DNA from: Pseudonocardia sp. T1-2H
Lineage (GTDB): Bacteria; Actinomycetota; Actinomycetes; Mycobacteriales; Pseudonocardiaceae
DNA: 64,000 nt
Direction: 5' to 3'
Assembly: GCF_038039215.1 (NCBI RefSeq)
Contig: NZ_JBBPCL010000001.1
Location: 4,836,001-4,900,000 of the forward strand
The translations under genes and the position numbers were made by a program. The number at the start of each line of letters is the position of its first letter. The stretch's first letter is position 1. The notes under the pieces are model-generated. The model had not been told where the DNA came from, searched no databases, and worked only from the letters and a program-made list of their open reading frames with translations. This document shows positions 29,517 to 37,348 of the stretch, in pieces.

Positions 29517-30693
29517 TCACGCGCGCGCGGCCTCGACCTCGGAGGCGAGGAGGAGGTCCTGCACGACGCGGTCCGCGAGCAGGCGCCCCTGGCGGGTCAG
29601 GACGGCGCGGCCCTGCCGCAGCACGGCCGGGTCGAGCAGACTCTGGTCCGCGGCCCGGGCGGCCTCGGCCCGGGCGGCCTCGTCGAGCAGGTCCAGCGGG
29701 AGCCCGGAGGCCAGCCGCAGCCGCAGCATCACCCGTTCCGTGTGCTGCTCGTCCGGGGTCAGCTCCTCGCGGTCCAGCTCCGGGGAGAGGCCGTCGGCCA
29801 GCATCGACGCGTAGCGCGCGGGGTGCTTGACGTTCCACCAGCGCGTCCCGGCGAGGTGGGAGTGGGCGCCGGGGCCCGCGCCCCACCAGTCCCCGTCCAG
29901 CCAGTAGCCGAGGTTGTGCCGGCACTCCGCCCCGGGCGACGAGGCCCAGTTCGAGACCTCGTACCAGCCGAGGCCGGCCGCGCTCAGCAGGTCGTCGATC
30001 AGCTCGTAGCGCTCCGCGGCGACGTCGTCGTCCGGGGCGGGCAGCTCGCCGCGCTTCACCCGGCGGGCCAGCGCGGTGCCGTCCTCCACGATCAACGAGT
30101 ACGCCGAGACGTGGTCGACGCCCGCGGTGAGCACCGCCTCGACGGAGGCGCGCAGGTCGTCCCCGGTCTCGCCGGGCGTCGCGTAGATGAGGTCCAGGTT
30201 GACGTGCTCGATCCCCGCCCGGCGCGCCTCCTGCGCGGCCTCGACGGCGCGGCCCGGCGTGTGCCGGCGGTCCAGGATGCGCAGCACGTGGGGCGCCGCG
30301 GACTGCATCCCGAGGGAGACCCGGGTGAAGCCCGCGTCCACGAGGCCCGCGAAGAACTCCGGCGAGGTGGACTCGGGGTTGGACTCGGTGGTCACCTCGG
30401 CGCCCGGAGCGAGCCCGAACTCGTCGCGGATGGTGTCGAGGACCGCACCGAGGCGCCGGGCGCCGATCAAGGACGGCGTCCCTCCCCCGACGAACACGGT
30501 GTCCACGGGCCGGTCCCCGACCGTGCGGTGGGCGAGCGCGAGCTTCCCGGCGGACCGCCTCCAGCCAGCCGTCCGGGGAGGCGCCGGACCCGTCCAGCTC
30601 GGAGGCCGTGTAGGTGTTGAAGTCGCAGTAGCCGCAGCGGGACGCGCAGAACGGCACGTGGACGTAGATGCCGAAGGGCGTCGCAGGGGTCAC
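29517..30693 (-). CDS. hemW: radical SAM coproporphyrinogen III oxidase-like protein HemW, frameshifted
   Basis: Radical SAM protein with the FeS motif CASRCGYCDF after VTPATPFGIYVHVPF (GTG 30693) and the HemN/HemW core VDTVFVGGGTPSLI, SLGMQSAAPHVLRILDR, YSLIVEDGT. HemW proteins bind haem and act as haem chaperones rather than true oxidases. The frame changes at 30546-30548 (CCC, GGG on the coding strand). Here one base too many, unlike the other frameshifts, and removing it gives 391 residues with V-R-R-K-L-A. The M. tuberculosis orthologue (hemN, Rv2388c) is also just before the sulfite reductase region. Confidence 0.92.
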
Positions 30694-30820
30694 GACACCA
30701 CGGTAACCGCGTCCGGAGGTGGCGAGGCTCGTCCCGATCACGGGGCCCGGTTGTGAATCCTCTCCCAGCATCCGGGCATGCGCTGGCCGTTGGTCCGGAC
30801 AGCGTGGCACCCTGTTGGGC

Positions 30821-30922
30821 GTGACCGCGCTGACTCTGCACCTGCGGGCGCCTGGCCTCGTCGCCCGGCGCCACGTGGACCTGCACCGGGTGAGCAGCGC
30901 GCTCTGTCGACTCTCGCGCTGA
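30821..30922 (+). CDS. RRHVDL-type leader peptide upstream of sulfite reductase
   Basis: 33 codons from GTG 30821 to TGA 30920-30922, ending ARRHVDLHRVSSALCRLSR. The RRHVDL(C/H)R...CR core is the hallmark of small actinobacterial leader peptides found before sulfur-assimilation genes, where translation of Cys near the end is thought to control expression. The stop lies 136 nt before the sulfite reductase ATG. Not an isolated match: another peptide with the same core occurs at 43038-43118. Confidence 0.75.
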   Translation: MTALTLHLRAPGLVARRHVDLHRVSSALCRLSR

Positions 30923-30976
30923 GCGCGCACGCCGTCGACCTCGTCCTTCCAGACCCATCCGGCGCCGGAACCCTCA

Positions 30977-31007
30977 TCGCGACGACGCTTCTTCAACGGC
31001 GTCGCGA
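30977..31007 (+). promoter_or_regulatory. hairpin between leader peptide and sulfite reductase, candidate attenuator
   Basis: TCGCGACG at 30977-30984 pairs with CGTCGCGA at 31000-31007 around a 15-nt loop. It lies 54 nt after the leader stop and 51 nt before the ATG of the reductase gene. Its regulatory role is inferred from position. Confidence 0.4.
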
Positions 31008-31058
31008 CGAGCCCAGGCCCCGCTTGTGTTCGATCCCAGACACGGGAAGCTCCACCAC

Positions 31059-32735
31059 ATGCCCCCCACCACCCCTGCACCCGCCAAGCGCAAGCGCGGC
31101 GAAGGCCAGTGGAAGCTCGGCTACCGCGAGCCGCTGAACCCGAACGAGCGCAGCAAGCGCGACGACGACGGGCTCAACGTGCGCGCGCGGATCGAGAACA
31201 TCTACGCGAAGGGCGGCTTCGACTCGATCGACCCGGCCGACCTGCGCGGCCGTTTCCGCTGGTGGGGCCTGTACACCCAGCGGAAGCCGGGGATCGACGG
31301 CGGCCGCACGGCCAGCCTCGAGCCCGAGGAGCTGGACGACCGCTACTTCATGCTGCGGATCCGCTGCGACGGCGGCGCGCTCACCACCGAGCAGCTGCGT
31401 GTCCTCGGGGAGGTCAGCCAGCAGTACGCCCGGGACACCGCGGACATCACCGACCGGCAGAACATCCAGTACCACTGGATCCGCGTCGAGGACATGCCGG
31501 CGATCTGGGAGAAGGTCGAGGGCGTCGGCCTGCTGACCACCGAGGCGTGCGGGGACACCCCGCGCGTGATCCTCGGCTCCCCCGTGGCCGGGATCTCCGC
31601 GGACGAGAAGCTGGACCCCGAGCCCGCGATCCGGACGATCCTGGACCGCTACATCGGCAGCAAGGAGTTCTCGAACCTCCCGCGGAAGTTCAAGACCGCG
31701 ATCTCGTGGCAGCAGGACGTCGCGCACGAGATCAACGACATCTCCTTCGTCGGCGTCGACCACCCGGAGCACGGCCCGGGCTTCGACCTCTGGGTCGGCG
31801 GCGGGCTGTCGACCAACCCGAAGATCGCGCAGCGGCTCGGGGCGTGGGTGCCGCTCGACGAGATCCCGGACGTCTGGGCCGGTGTCATCTCGGTCTTCCG
31901 GGACTACGGCTACCGCCGGCTGCGCCACCGCGCCCGCATCAAGTTCCTGGTCGCGGACTGGGGCGTCGAGGAGTTCCGCCGCGTCCTCGAGGAGGAGTAC
32001 CTCGGCCGGAAGCTGATCGACGGCCCGGCTCCCGCGGTCCCCGAGGTCCCGATCGACCACGTGGGCGTGCACAAGCAGGTCGACGGTCGCAACTACGTCG
32101 GCCTCGCCCCGGCGTCCGGCCGCGTCTCCGGCAGCACGCTGATCTCGCTGGCCAAGGCCGCCGAGACGGCCGGCTCGAAGCGCGTCCGGCTGACGGCGCA
32201 GCAGAAGGTCGTCGTCCTCGACGTCCCGGACGCCGCCGTCGACGCGCTGAAGGCCGAGGCGGACGCGCTGGGCCTGCAGGCCGAGCCGTCGCCGTGGCGG
32301 CGCTCGACGATGGCCTGCACCGGCATCGAGTTCTGCAAGCTCGCGATCGTCGAGACCAAGGAGCGGGCGATCCGCCTGGTCGAGGACCTGGAGAAGCGGC
32401 TCGCGGACATCCAGGGCGACATCGACACCCCGGTCTCGATCCACCTCAACGGCTGCCCCAACTCCTGCGCCCGCACGCAGGTCGCCGACATCGGCCTCAA
32501 GGGCATGATCGTTCCCGACAAGGACAAGAACCAGGTCGAGGGCTTCCAGGTCCACCTGGGCGGCGGGCTCGGCCTCGACGCCGGGTTCGGCCGCAAGCTG
32601 CGCGGGCTCAAGGTCACCAGCGCCGAGCTGGGCGACTACGTCGAGCGCGTCGTGCGGACCTACGTCGCGCAGCGCGAGCCCGGCGAGCGGTTCGCCACCT
32701 GGGTCCTGCGCGCGGACGAGGACGATCTCAAGTGA
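31059..32735 (+). CDS. sir: ferredoxin-dependent sulfite reductase
   Basis: 558 residues from ATG 31059, with GGGAAG 9 nt upstream. Two ferredoxin-like and two NiR/SiR domains; siroheme/4Fe-4S ligands in ACTGIEFCKLA and NGCPNSCARTQ (C-x5-C and C-x3-C). It reduces sulfite to sulfide with six electrons. The M. tuberculosis counterpart is SirA (Rv2391), followed as here by cysH. It begins the assimilation operon and its GTGA stop overlap couples it to the small zinc-ribbon gene. Nitrite reductase NirA is the close alternative, but the cysH/cysDN context favours sulfite. Confidence 0.94.
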   Translation: MPPTTPAPAKRKRGEGQWKLGYREPLNPNERSKRDDDGLNVRARIENIYAKGGFDSIDPADLRGRFRWWGLYTQRKPGIDGGRTASLEPEELDDRYFMLRIRCDGGALTTEQLRVLGEVSQQYARDTADITDRQNIQYHWIRVEDMPAIWEKVEGVGLLTTEACGDTPRVILGSPVAGISADEKLDPEPAIRTILDRYIGSKEFSNLPRKFKTAISWQQDVAHEINDISFVGVDHPEHGPGFDLWVGGGLSTNPKIAQRLGAWVPLDEIPDVWAGVISVFRDYGYRRLRHRARIKFLVADWGVEEFRRVLEEEYLGRKLIDGPAPAVPEVPIDHVGVHKQVDGRNYVGLAPASGRVSGSTLISLAKAAETAGSKRVRLTAQQKVVVLDVPDAAVDALKAEADALGLQAEPSPWRRSTMACTGIEFCKLAIVETKERAIRLVEDLEKRLADIQGDIDTPVSIHLNGCPNSCARTQVADIGLKGMIVPDKDKNQVEGFQVHLGGGLGLDAGFGRKLRGLKVTSAELGDYVERVVRTYVAQREPGERFATWVLRADEDDLK

Positions 32736-32920
32736 CGGAGCGCGTCGTCCCGTACCACTGCCCGTACTGCGGAGAAGAGGACCTGCGCCCCGCCGCGCGC
32801 AGCGAGAAGGTCCCGGGCGCGGCCTGGTGGTGCTCGAGCTGCCTCCGCACGTTCGTCGTGACCTTCGTCGGGATCGGCGTCCCGGAGACGGCACCGGAGA
32901 AGCTAGGAGCGGACTCATGA
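32732..32920 (+). CDS. small zinc-ribbon protein of the sulfur operon
   Basis: 62 residues. GTG 32732 overlaps the sulfite reductase stop and its TGA overlaps the cysH ATG, so it is locked between the two. It contains CPYC near residue 10 and CSSC near residue 36, a probable zinc ribbon, then a hydrophobic strand FVVTFVGIGV. It may be an assembly or electron-transfer helper for the reductases; there is no direct evidence. Coupled location on both sides makes it a real gene. Confidence 0.8.
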   Translation: MTERVVPYHCPYCGEEDLRPAARSEKVPGAAWWCSSCLRTFVVTFVGIGVPETAPEKLGADS

Positions 32921-33621
32921 GCGTTGCCACCGAGACCGACCTCAGGGCCGTCGCCGAGCGCGGCGCCGCCGAGCTGGGTCCGGACGCCACGGCCCAGCAG
33001 CTGCTGGCGTGGGCCGCCGAGACCTTCGGCGCCCGGATGATCGTCGCGTCGAACATGCAGGACGCGCTGCTCGTCGACCTCGCCGCCAAGGCGCAGCCCG
33101 GCGTCGAGATCCTCTTCCTGGAGACGGGCTACCACTTCGCCGAGACCATCGGGACGCGGGACGCCGTCGAGCAGGTCTACGACGTGCGGATGGTCAACGC
33201 GCAGGCGAAGCAGTCCGTCGCCGAGCAGGACGCGAGCGAGGGCAAGGACCTCTTCGCGCGGGACCCGAACCGGTGCTGCGCGCTGCGGAAGGTCGCGCCG
33301 CTGCAGGACACGCTCGCGAAGTACGACGCGTGGGTCACCGGCGTCCGCCGCGTGGAGGCCCCGACCAGGGCGAACACGCCGCTGATCACCTACGACGAGA
33401 AGTTCGGCCTCGTCAAGATCAACCCGATCGCCGCCTGGAGCGACGAGGAGATGCAGGCCTACATCGACGAGAACGGGATCCTCGTGAACCCGCTCGTCGG
33501 GGCCGGCTACCCGAGCATCGGCTGCGCCCCGTGCACCGCGAAGCCGGCCCCGGGCGCCGATCCGCGCTCCGGCCGCTGGGCGGGCACGAGCAAGATCGAG
33601 TGCGGGCTGCACGTCTCATGA
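32917..33621 (+). CDS. cysH: adenylyl-sulfate (APS) reductase CysH
   Basis: 234 residues. PAPS reductase fold with the N-terminal PP-loop region IVASNMQDALLVDLAA (the classical SGGKDS is diverged), substrate loop TGVRRVEAPTRANTPL and C-terminal ECGLH with the catalytic Cys. The pairs RCCALRK and CAPC ligate a 4Fe-4S cluster, which marks APS (not PAPS) reductases. This fits the absence of APS kinase in the operon. ATG overlaps the preceding stop (ATGA). It makes sulfite for the sulfite reductase upstream. Confidence 0.94.
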   Translation: MSVATETDLRAVAERGAAELGPDATAQQLLAWAAETFGARMIVASNMQDALLVDLAAKAQPGVEILFLETGYHFAETIGTRDAVEQVYDVRMVNAQAKQSVAEQDASEGKDLFARDPNRCCALRKVAPLQDTLAKYDAWVTGVRRVEAPTRANTPLITYDEKFGLVKINPIAAWSDEEMQAYIDENGILVNPLVGAGYPSIGCAPCTAKPAPGADPRSGRWAGTSKIECGLHVS

Positions 33622-33624
33622 CCC

Positions 33625-33645
33625 GTGCGCGGAAGACCTCGCCGG
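33625..33645. repeat. GTGCGCGG repeat (family A), half copy
   Basis: The left arm GTGCGCGGAAGACCTCGCC follows the cysH TGA (TGACCC, then the arm), but the mirror arm is missing. It starts right at a stop codon, like the full copies at 15301 and 28514. It lies in the 61-nt cysH-cysD gap. Confidence 0.5.
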
Positions 33646-33682
33646 AACACCGTTATTCACGCCCGAGCACCGGAGGTGCCGC

Positions 33683-34584
33683 TTGACCGCGCCCGCGCTG
33701 GACGCGCTCGACGCACTCGAGTCCGAGTCCATCCACATCTTCCGCGAGGTCGCGGGCGAGTTCGACCGGCCGGTGATCCTCTTCTCCGGCGGCAAGGACT
33801 CGACGCTGCTGGTGCACCTGGCCGTCAAGGCGTTCGCGCCGGCGCCGGTGCCGTTCCCGCTGCTGCACGTCGACACCGGGCACAACTTCGACGAGGTCAT
33901 CGACTTCCGGGACACCCTCGTCGAGCGCCTGGGCCTGCGGCTGGAGGTCGCGAAGGTCCAGGACTACATCGACGACGGCCGCCTGATCGAGCGCGCGGAC
34001 GGCACCCGCAACCCGCTGCAGACCCAGCCGCTGCTCGACGCGATCGTCGAGAACAGGTTCGACGCGGTGTTCGGCGGCGGCCGCCGGGACGAGGAGCGCG
34101 CCCGCGCGAAGGAGCGCATCCTCAGCCTGCGGGACGCGTTCGGCCGCTGGGACCCGCGCAAGCAGCGCCCGGAGCTGTGGAACCTCTACAACGGACGGCA
34201 CGCCCCGGGCGAGCACGTCCGCGTCTTCCCGATCTCCAACTGGACCAGCTCGACGTCTGGCGCTACATCCAGCGGGAGAACATCGAGCTGCCCACGATCT
34301 ACTACGCGCACGAGCGCGAGGTCTACAAGCGCGACGGCATGTGGCTCGCCGAGGGCCCGTGGGGCGGCCCCCGCGGCACCGAGCAGCTCGAGCAGCTCTC
34401 CGTCCGCTACCGGACGGTCGGCGACGGCTCGTGCACCGGCGCCGTCCGGTCGACCGCCACCACCCTCGACGAGATCATCGCCGAGGTCACCGCCTCCCGG
34501 CTCACCGAACGCGGTGCGACCCGCGCGGACGACCGCATGTCCGAGGCCGCCATGGAGGACCGCAAGCGTGAGGGCTACTTCTGA
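33683..34584 (+). CDS. cysD: sulfate adenylyltransferase subunit 2, frameshifted
   Basis: Forms APS from sulfate and ATP with CysN. TTG start at 33683 has GGAGG 6 nt upstream. PP-loop VILFSGGKDSTLL, then HVDTGHNFDEVIDFRD, GGGRRDEERARAKERI and, after the break, LDVWRYIQRENIELP and RKREGYF at the end. The frame breaks between 34246 and 34247 (ACC|AGCTC); one inserted G gives N-W-T-E-L-D-V-W, the usual CysD sequence, and 300 residues. This deletion is not in a homopolymer. The stop overlaps the cysN ATG (TGATG). Confidence 0.93.
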
Positions 34585-35864
34585 TGACTAGGGATCTGCT
34601 CCGGTTCGCGACGGCCGGCTCCGTCGACGACGGCAAGTCCACTCTCGTCGGGCGGCTGCTCTACGACACCAAGTCCGTCCTCGCGGACCAGATCGAGGCC
34701 GTCCAGCGCGCCTCGGTCGACAAGGGACTGTCCACGCCGGACCTTTCGCTGCTGGTCGACGGCCTGCGCGCCGAGCGCGAGCAGGGCATCACGATCGACG
34801 TGGCGTACCGCTACTTCGGCACGCCCACCCGGGAGTTCGTCCTCGCGGACACCCCCGGGCACGTGCAGTACACGCGCAACACCGTCACCGGCGCCTCCAC
34901 CGCCGAGCTGGCCGTGCTGCTCGTCGACGCCCGCAACGGCATCGTCGAGCAGACCCGCCGGCACGCCACGGTGCTCGCGCTGCTGCGCGTCCCCCGGCTG
35001 GTGCTGGCGATCAACAAGATCGACCTGGTCGGCTACGACGAGGCCGTCCTGACGGCGATCGCGAAGGACTTCGCCGGGCTCGCCCGCTCGCTGGGCTTCC
35101 CGGACGAGGCCGTGCAGACGATCCCGGTGTCCGCGCTGGTCGGGGACAACGTCGTCGAGCGCTCGGCGCACACGCCCTGGTACGACGGCCCGACGCTGCT
35201 CGGGCACCTCGAGTCCGTCCCGGTCGTCGGGCCGGAGGTCGCGAAGCCCTTCCGCATGCCCGTCCAGTACGTCATCCGCCCCCGCACGGAGGCGCTGCAC
35301 GACTACCGCGGCTACGCGGGCCAGGTCGCGTCCGGCTCGGTGCGGCCCGGCGACGCCGTCGTGGTCCTCCCCGAGGGCCGCCGCACGACCGTGACCAGCG
35401 TCGACACCGCGGACGGGCCGCTGGACGCCGCCACCGCGGGGCGCAGCGTGACGATCCTGCTCGCGGACGACATCGACATCTCCCGTGGCGACATGATCGT
35501 CGCGGCGGACGCCGAGCCGCGGGTCACCAGCGAGATCGACGCGACGCTCTGCTGGCTCGCCGAGAAGCCGTTGCGCCCGGGAGCCCGGCTACTGCTCAAG
35601 CACGGCACCCGGACCACGCAGGTGATCGTCGGGGCGCCGGAGTGCCGGATCGACACCGACACCCTGACCGAGGTCGAGGCGGAGACGCTGGAGCTCAACG
35701 ACATCGGCCGGGTCACCCTGCGCACGGCGGACGCCCTGCCCGTCGACGACTACGCGGACGTCCGCGCCACCGGCAGCTTCCTGCTGATCGACCCGCCGAC
35801 CGGCAACACGCTCGCCGCGGGGCTGGTCGGCACTCCGCTGGCGCTCACCCCGCTCATCTCGTAG
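34584..35864 (+). CDS. cysN: sulfate adenylyltransferase subunit 1 (GTPase CysN)
   Basis: 426 residues. EF-Tu-like GTPase: G1 GSVDDGKSTLVG, EREQGITIDVAYRYF, G3 DTPGH, G4 NKID, then two beta-barrel domains ending LALTPLIS. It stops after the barrels and lacks the C-terminal APS-kinase (CysC) domain seen in mycobacterial CysNC. APS is therefore presumably used directly by CysH. Translationally coupled to cysD. A repeat-rich gap follows. Confidence 0.95.
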   Translation: MTRDLLRFATAGSVDDGKSTLVGRLLYDTKSVLADQIEAVQRASVDKGLSTPDLSLLVDGLRAEREQGITIDVAYRYFGTPTREFVLADTPGHVQYTRNTVTGASTAELAVLLVDARNGIVEQTRRHATVLALLRVPRLVLAINKIDLVGYDEAVLTAIAKDFAGLARSLGFPDEAVQTIPVSALVGDNVVERSAHTPWYDGPTLLGHLESVPVVGPEVAKPFRMPVQYVIRPRTEALHDYRGYAGQVASGSVRPGDAVVVLPEGRRTTVTSVDTADGPLDAATAGRSVTILLADDIDISRGDMIVAADAEPRVTSEIDATLCWLAEKPLRPGARLLLKHGTRTTQVIVGAPECRIDTDTLTEVEAETLELNDIGRVTLRTADALPVDDYADVRATGSFLLIDPPTGNTLAAGLVGTPLALTPLIS

Positions 35865-35915
35865 GCGGCCGCCATCCCGTCCCCCCAGGCCGCGCGAGCC
35901 GGGACCCCGGGCCCC

Positions 35916-36155
35916 GCGAGTCGGGGCCCGGGGCCACGCGAGTCGCGCTCCGAGCCCGCGCAGGCGAGCCACAGCGGCGCGCCCCGCGCCACCGGGGACC
36001 CCGACTCGCGCGGCGCGAGCCCGCGACTCGCGGGGCCTCAGGGCCCGACTCGCGCGGGCACCGACCCCGACTCGCCCGGCGTGGGGTCGCGACTCGCGGG
36101 GGCGTGGAGCCCGACTCGCGGGGTGCCGGGTCGCGAGGCGCCGGGTCGCGAGGCG
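35916..36155. repeat. GACTCGC array (family C), array 2, with tandem 15-mers
   Basis: Eight copies of GACTCGC or GCGAGTC at 35916, 35938, 36003, 36025, 36047, 36069, 36091 and 36113, with an almost regular 22-nt step over the last six. Next come two exact tandem copies of CCGGGTCGCGAGGCG (36126-36155). It occupies nearly all of the cysN-cbiX gap and is in frame with the chelatase, so start choice is affected. No transposase or CRISPR features. Confidence 0.7.
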
Positions 36156-36164
36156 CCGGTACTG

Positions 36165-36869
36165 GTGCCGGTCGCGCACGGCAGCCGGGACCCGCGGTCC
36201 GCCTCGACGATCGCCGCGCTGGTCGACGTCGTGCGGTCCCGCGCGCCCGGGCTCGACGTCCGGCCCGCGTTCCTGGACTTCGACCACCCCCGCCTCGACG
36301 ACGTGCTGGCCGCTCTCGACCGGCCCGCGGTCGTCGTGCCGCTGCTCCTCGGCGCCGCGTACCACGCCCGCGTCGACATCCCGGTCGTCGTCGAGCAGTC
36401 CCGGCGCCCGGGGCAGGACGTGCGGGTCTCCGACGTCCTCGGCCCGGACCCGGCGTTGCTCGACGTCGCCGCGCAACGGCTCGCCCGGCTCGGCGTCGCC
36501 CCCGGGGACCCCGGCCTGGGGATCGTCCTCGCGGGCACCGGCTCGTCGCACGCCGCGGCGAACGCCACCGTCGACGACCTGGTCCGCCGCTGGCCCCTCG
36601 CGGCCGCCGCGTTCGCCACGGCTGAGCCGGACGTCCCGGCCGCGATCGCCGGTCTCCGACGGCGCGGCGCCCGCCGCATCGCGGTCGCCTCCTGGTTCCT
36701 CGCCCCCGGACGCCTGCTCGACCGCGTCCACGCCCGGGCGGCGGGCGCGCCCGTCGCGGAGGCCCTCGGCGCCCACCCGGCCGTCGCGGACGTCGTCCTG
36801 TCCCGGTACCGCACGGCCGCCACCCGCCCCGCGATCGAGGCCGGCACGGCCCTCGCGGAGATCACCTGA
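36165..36869 (+). CDS. sirohydrochlorin chelatase, CbiX type
   Basis: About 234 residues from GTG 36165 (VPVAHGSRDPRSASTI), the usual family start; the frame stays open to GTG 36081 through repeats that would add GREAPGREAP. Metal His in VAHGSRDP and in LLLGAAYHARVDIP; two related halves as in actinobacterial CbiX-like proteins (second half TGSSHAAANATVDDLV). It should insert iron into sirohydrochlorin to make siroheme for the upstream sulfite reductase. Equivalent to M. tuberculosis Rv2393, which also follows cysH. Cobalt insertion is the alternative. Confidence 0.85.
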   Translation: MPVAHGSRDPRSASTIAALVDVVRSRAPGLDVRPAFLDFDHPRLDDVLAALDRPAVVVPLLLGAAYHARVDIPVVVEQSRRPGQDVRVSDVLGPDPALLDVAAQRLARLGVAPGDPGLGIVLAGTGSSHAAANATVDDLVRRWPLAAAAFATAEPDVPAAIAGLRRRGARRIAVASWFLAPGRLLDRVHARAAGAPVAEALGAHPAVADVVLSRYRTAATRPAIEAGTALAEIT

Positions 36870-37178
36870 TCCCGCTCCGCCCTTGCCGGTGGAACGGATG
36901 GCCGGAAACGTCCGGGCCGAACGTCTGAGACCCCCACCACGCCGAATCCCGCTGTGCGAGCGGCGAATCGGCGTCATGCGCCCGTCACCGCGGCGTCCTC
37001 GCAGTTCACCCGGCACGCCGTTGATCACGCCGTTACGTCCGGACATTTCGCGGCGCTCCCGCATCACGGACGCCCAGTTGTTCCTCGGGCGCCCACGTCG
37101 CACGATTGGGTCATGTTCGTCGCTGCGCTGCACCAGCAGCCCGCCCGACCCGGTTCCCGCCGGGCCGGCGCGTTCGCG
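36870..37178. other. intergenic region upstream of the TauE/transporter operon
   Basis: 309 nt with no convincing gene. A reading frame from ATG 37113 leads into the candidate leader peptide. Probably holds the promoter of the TauE operon. Confidence 0.4.
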
Positions 37179-37259
37179 ATGACCCCGCTGCGGGCCACGG
37201 ACCTGGAGCTGTTCTGGCCGTCGCGCCGCGGCCACGCGTTCGACGAGTTCTGTCGCTGA
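37179..37259 (+). CDS. candidate leader peptide ending in Cys-Arg, upstream of the TauE gene
   Basis: 26 codons from ATG 37179 (alternative ATG 37113, 48 codons) that end in PSRRGHAFDEFCR and stop. The terminal FCR and the RR-x-H motif recall the RRHVDLCR leaders at 30821 and 43038 but the core is diverged. It ends 89 nt before a sulfite/sulfonate exporter gene, and the pair 37292-37298 / 37324-37330 (CGTGGTG / CACCACG) could form a hairpin in between. No good ribosome site is visible. Tentative. Confidence 0.4.
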   Translation: MTPLRATDLELFWPSRRGHAFDEFCR

Positions 37260-37348
37260 ACCTCCCCGCCCCGGTCGTCGTTCCCTGACGCCGTGGTGCC
37301 CCCGCGCGCCCGAACCATGTCACCACCACGCGAGAGATCTCCTTCCTC

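Noticed and set aside
33625..34584. Alternative 319-codon frame over cysD
   Set aside because: Only its C-terminal third has CysD motifs; the rest is the shadow frame, explained by the cysD frameshift.
35916..36155. CRISPR array
   Set aside because: Repeat words are only 7-11 nt, orientation is mixed, there are no unique spacers of normal size and no cas genes.
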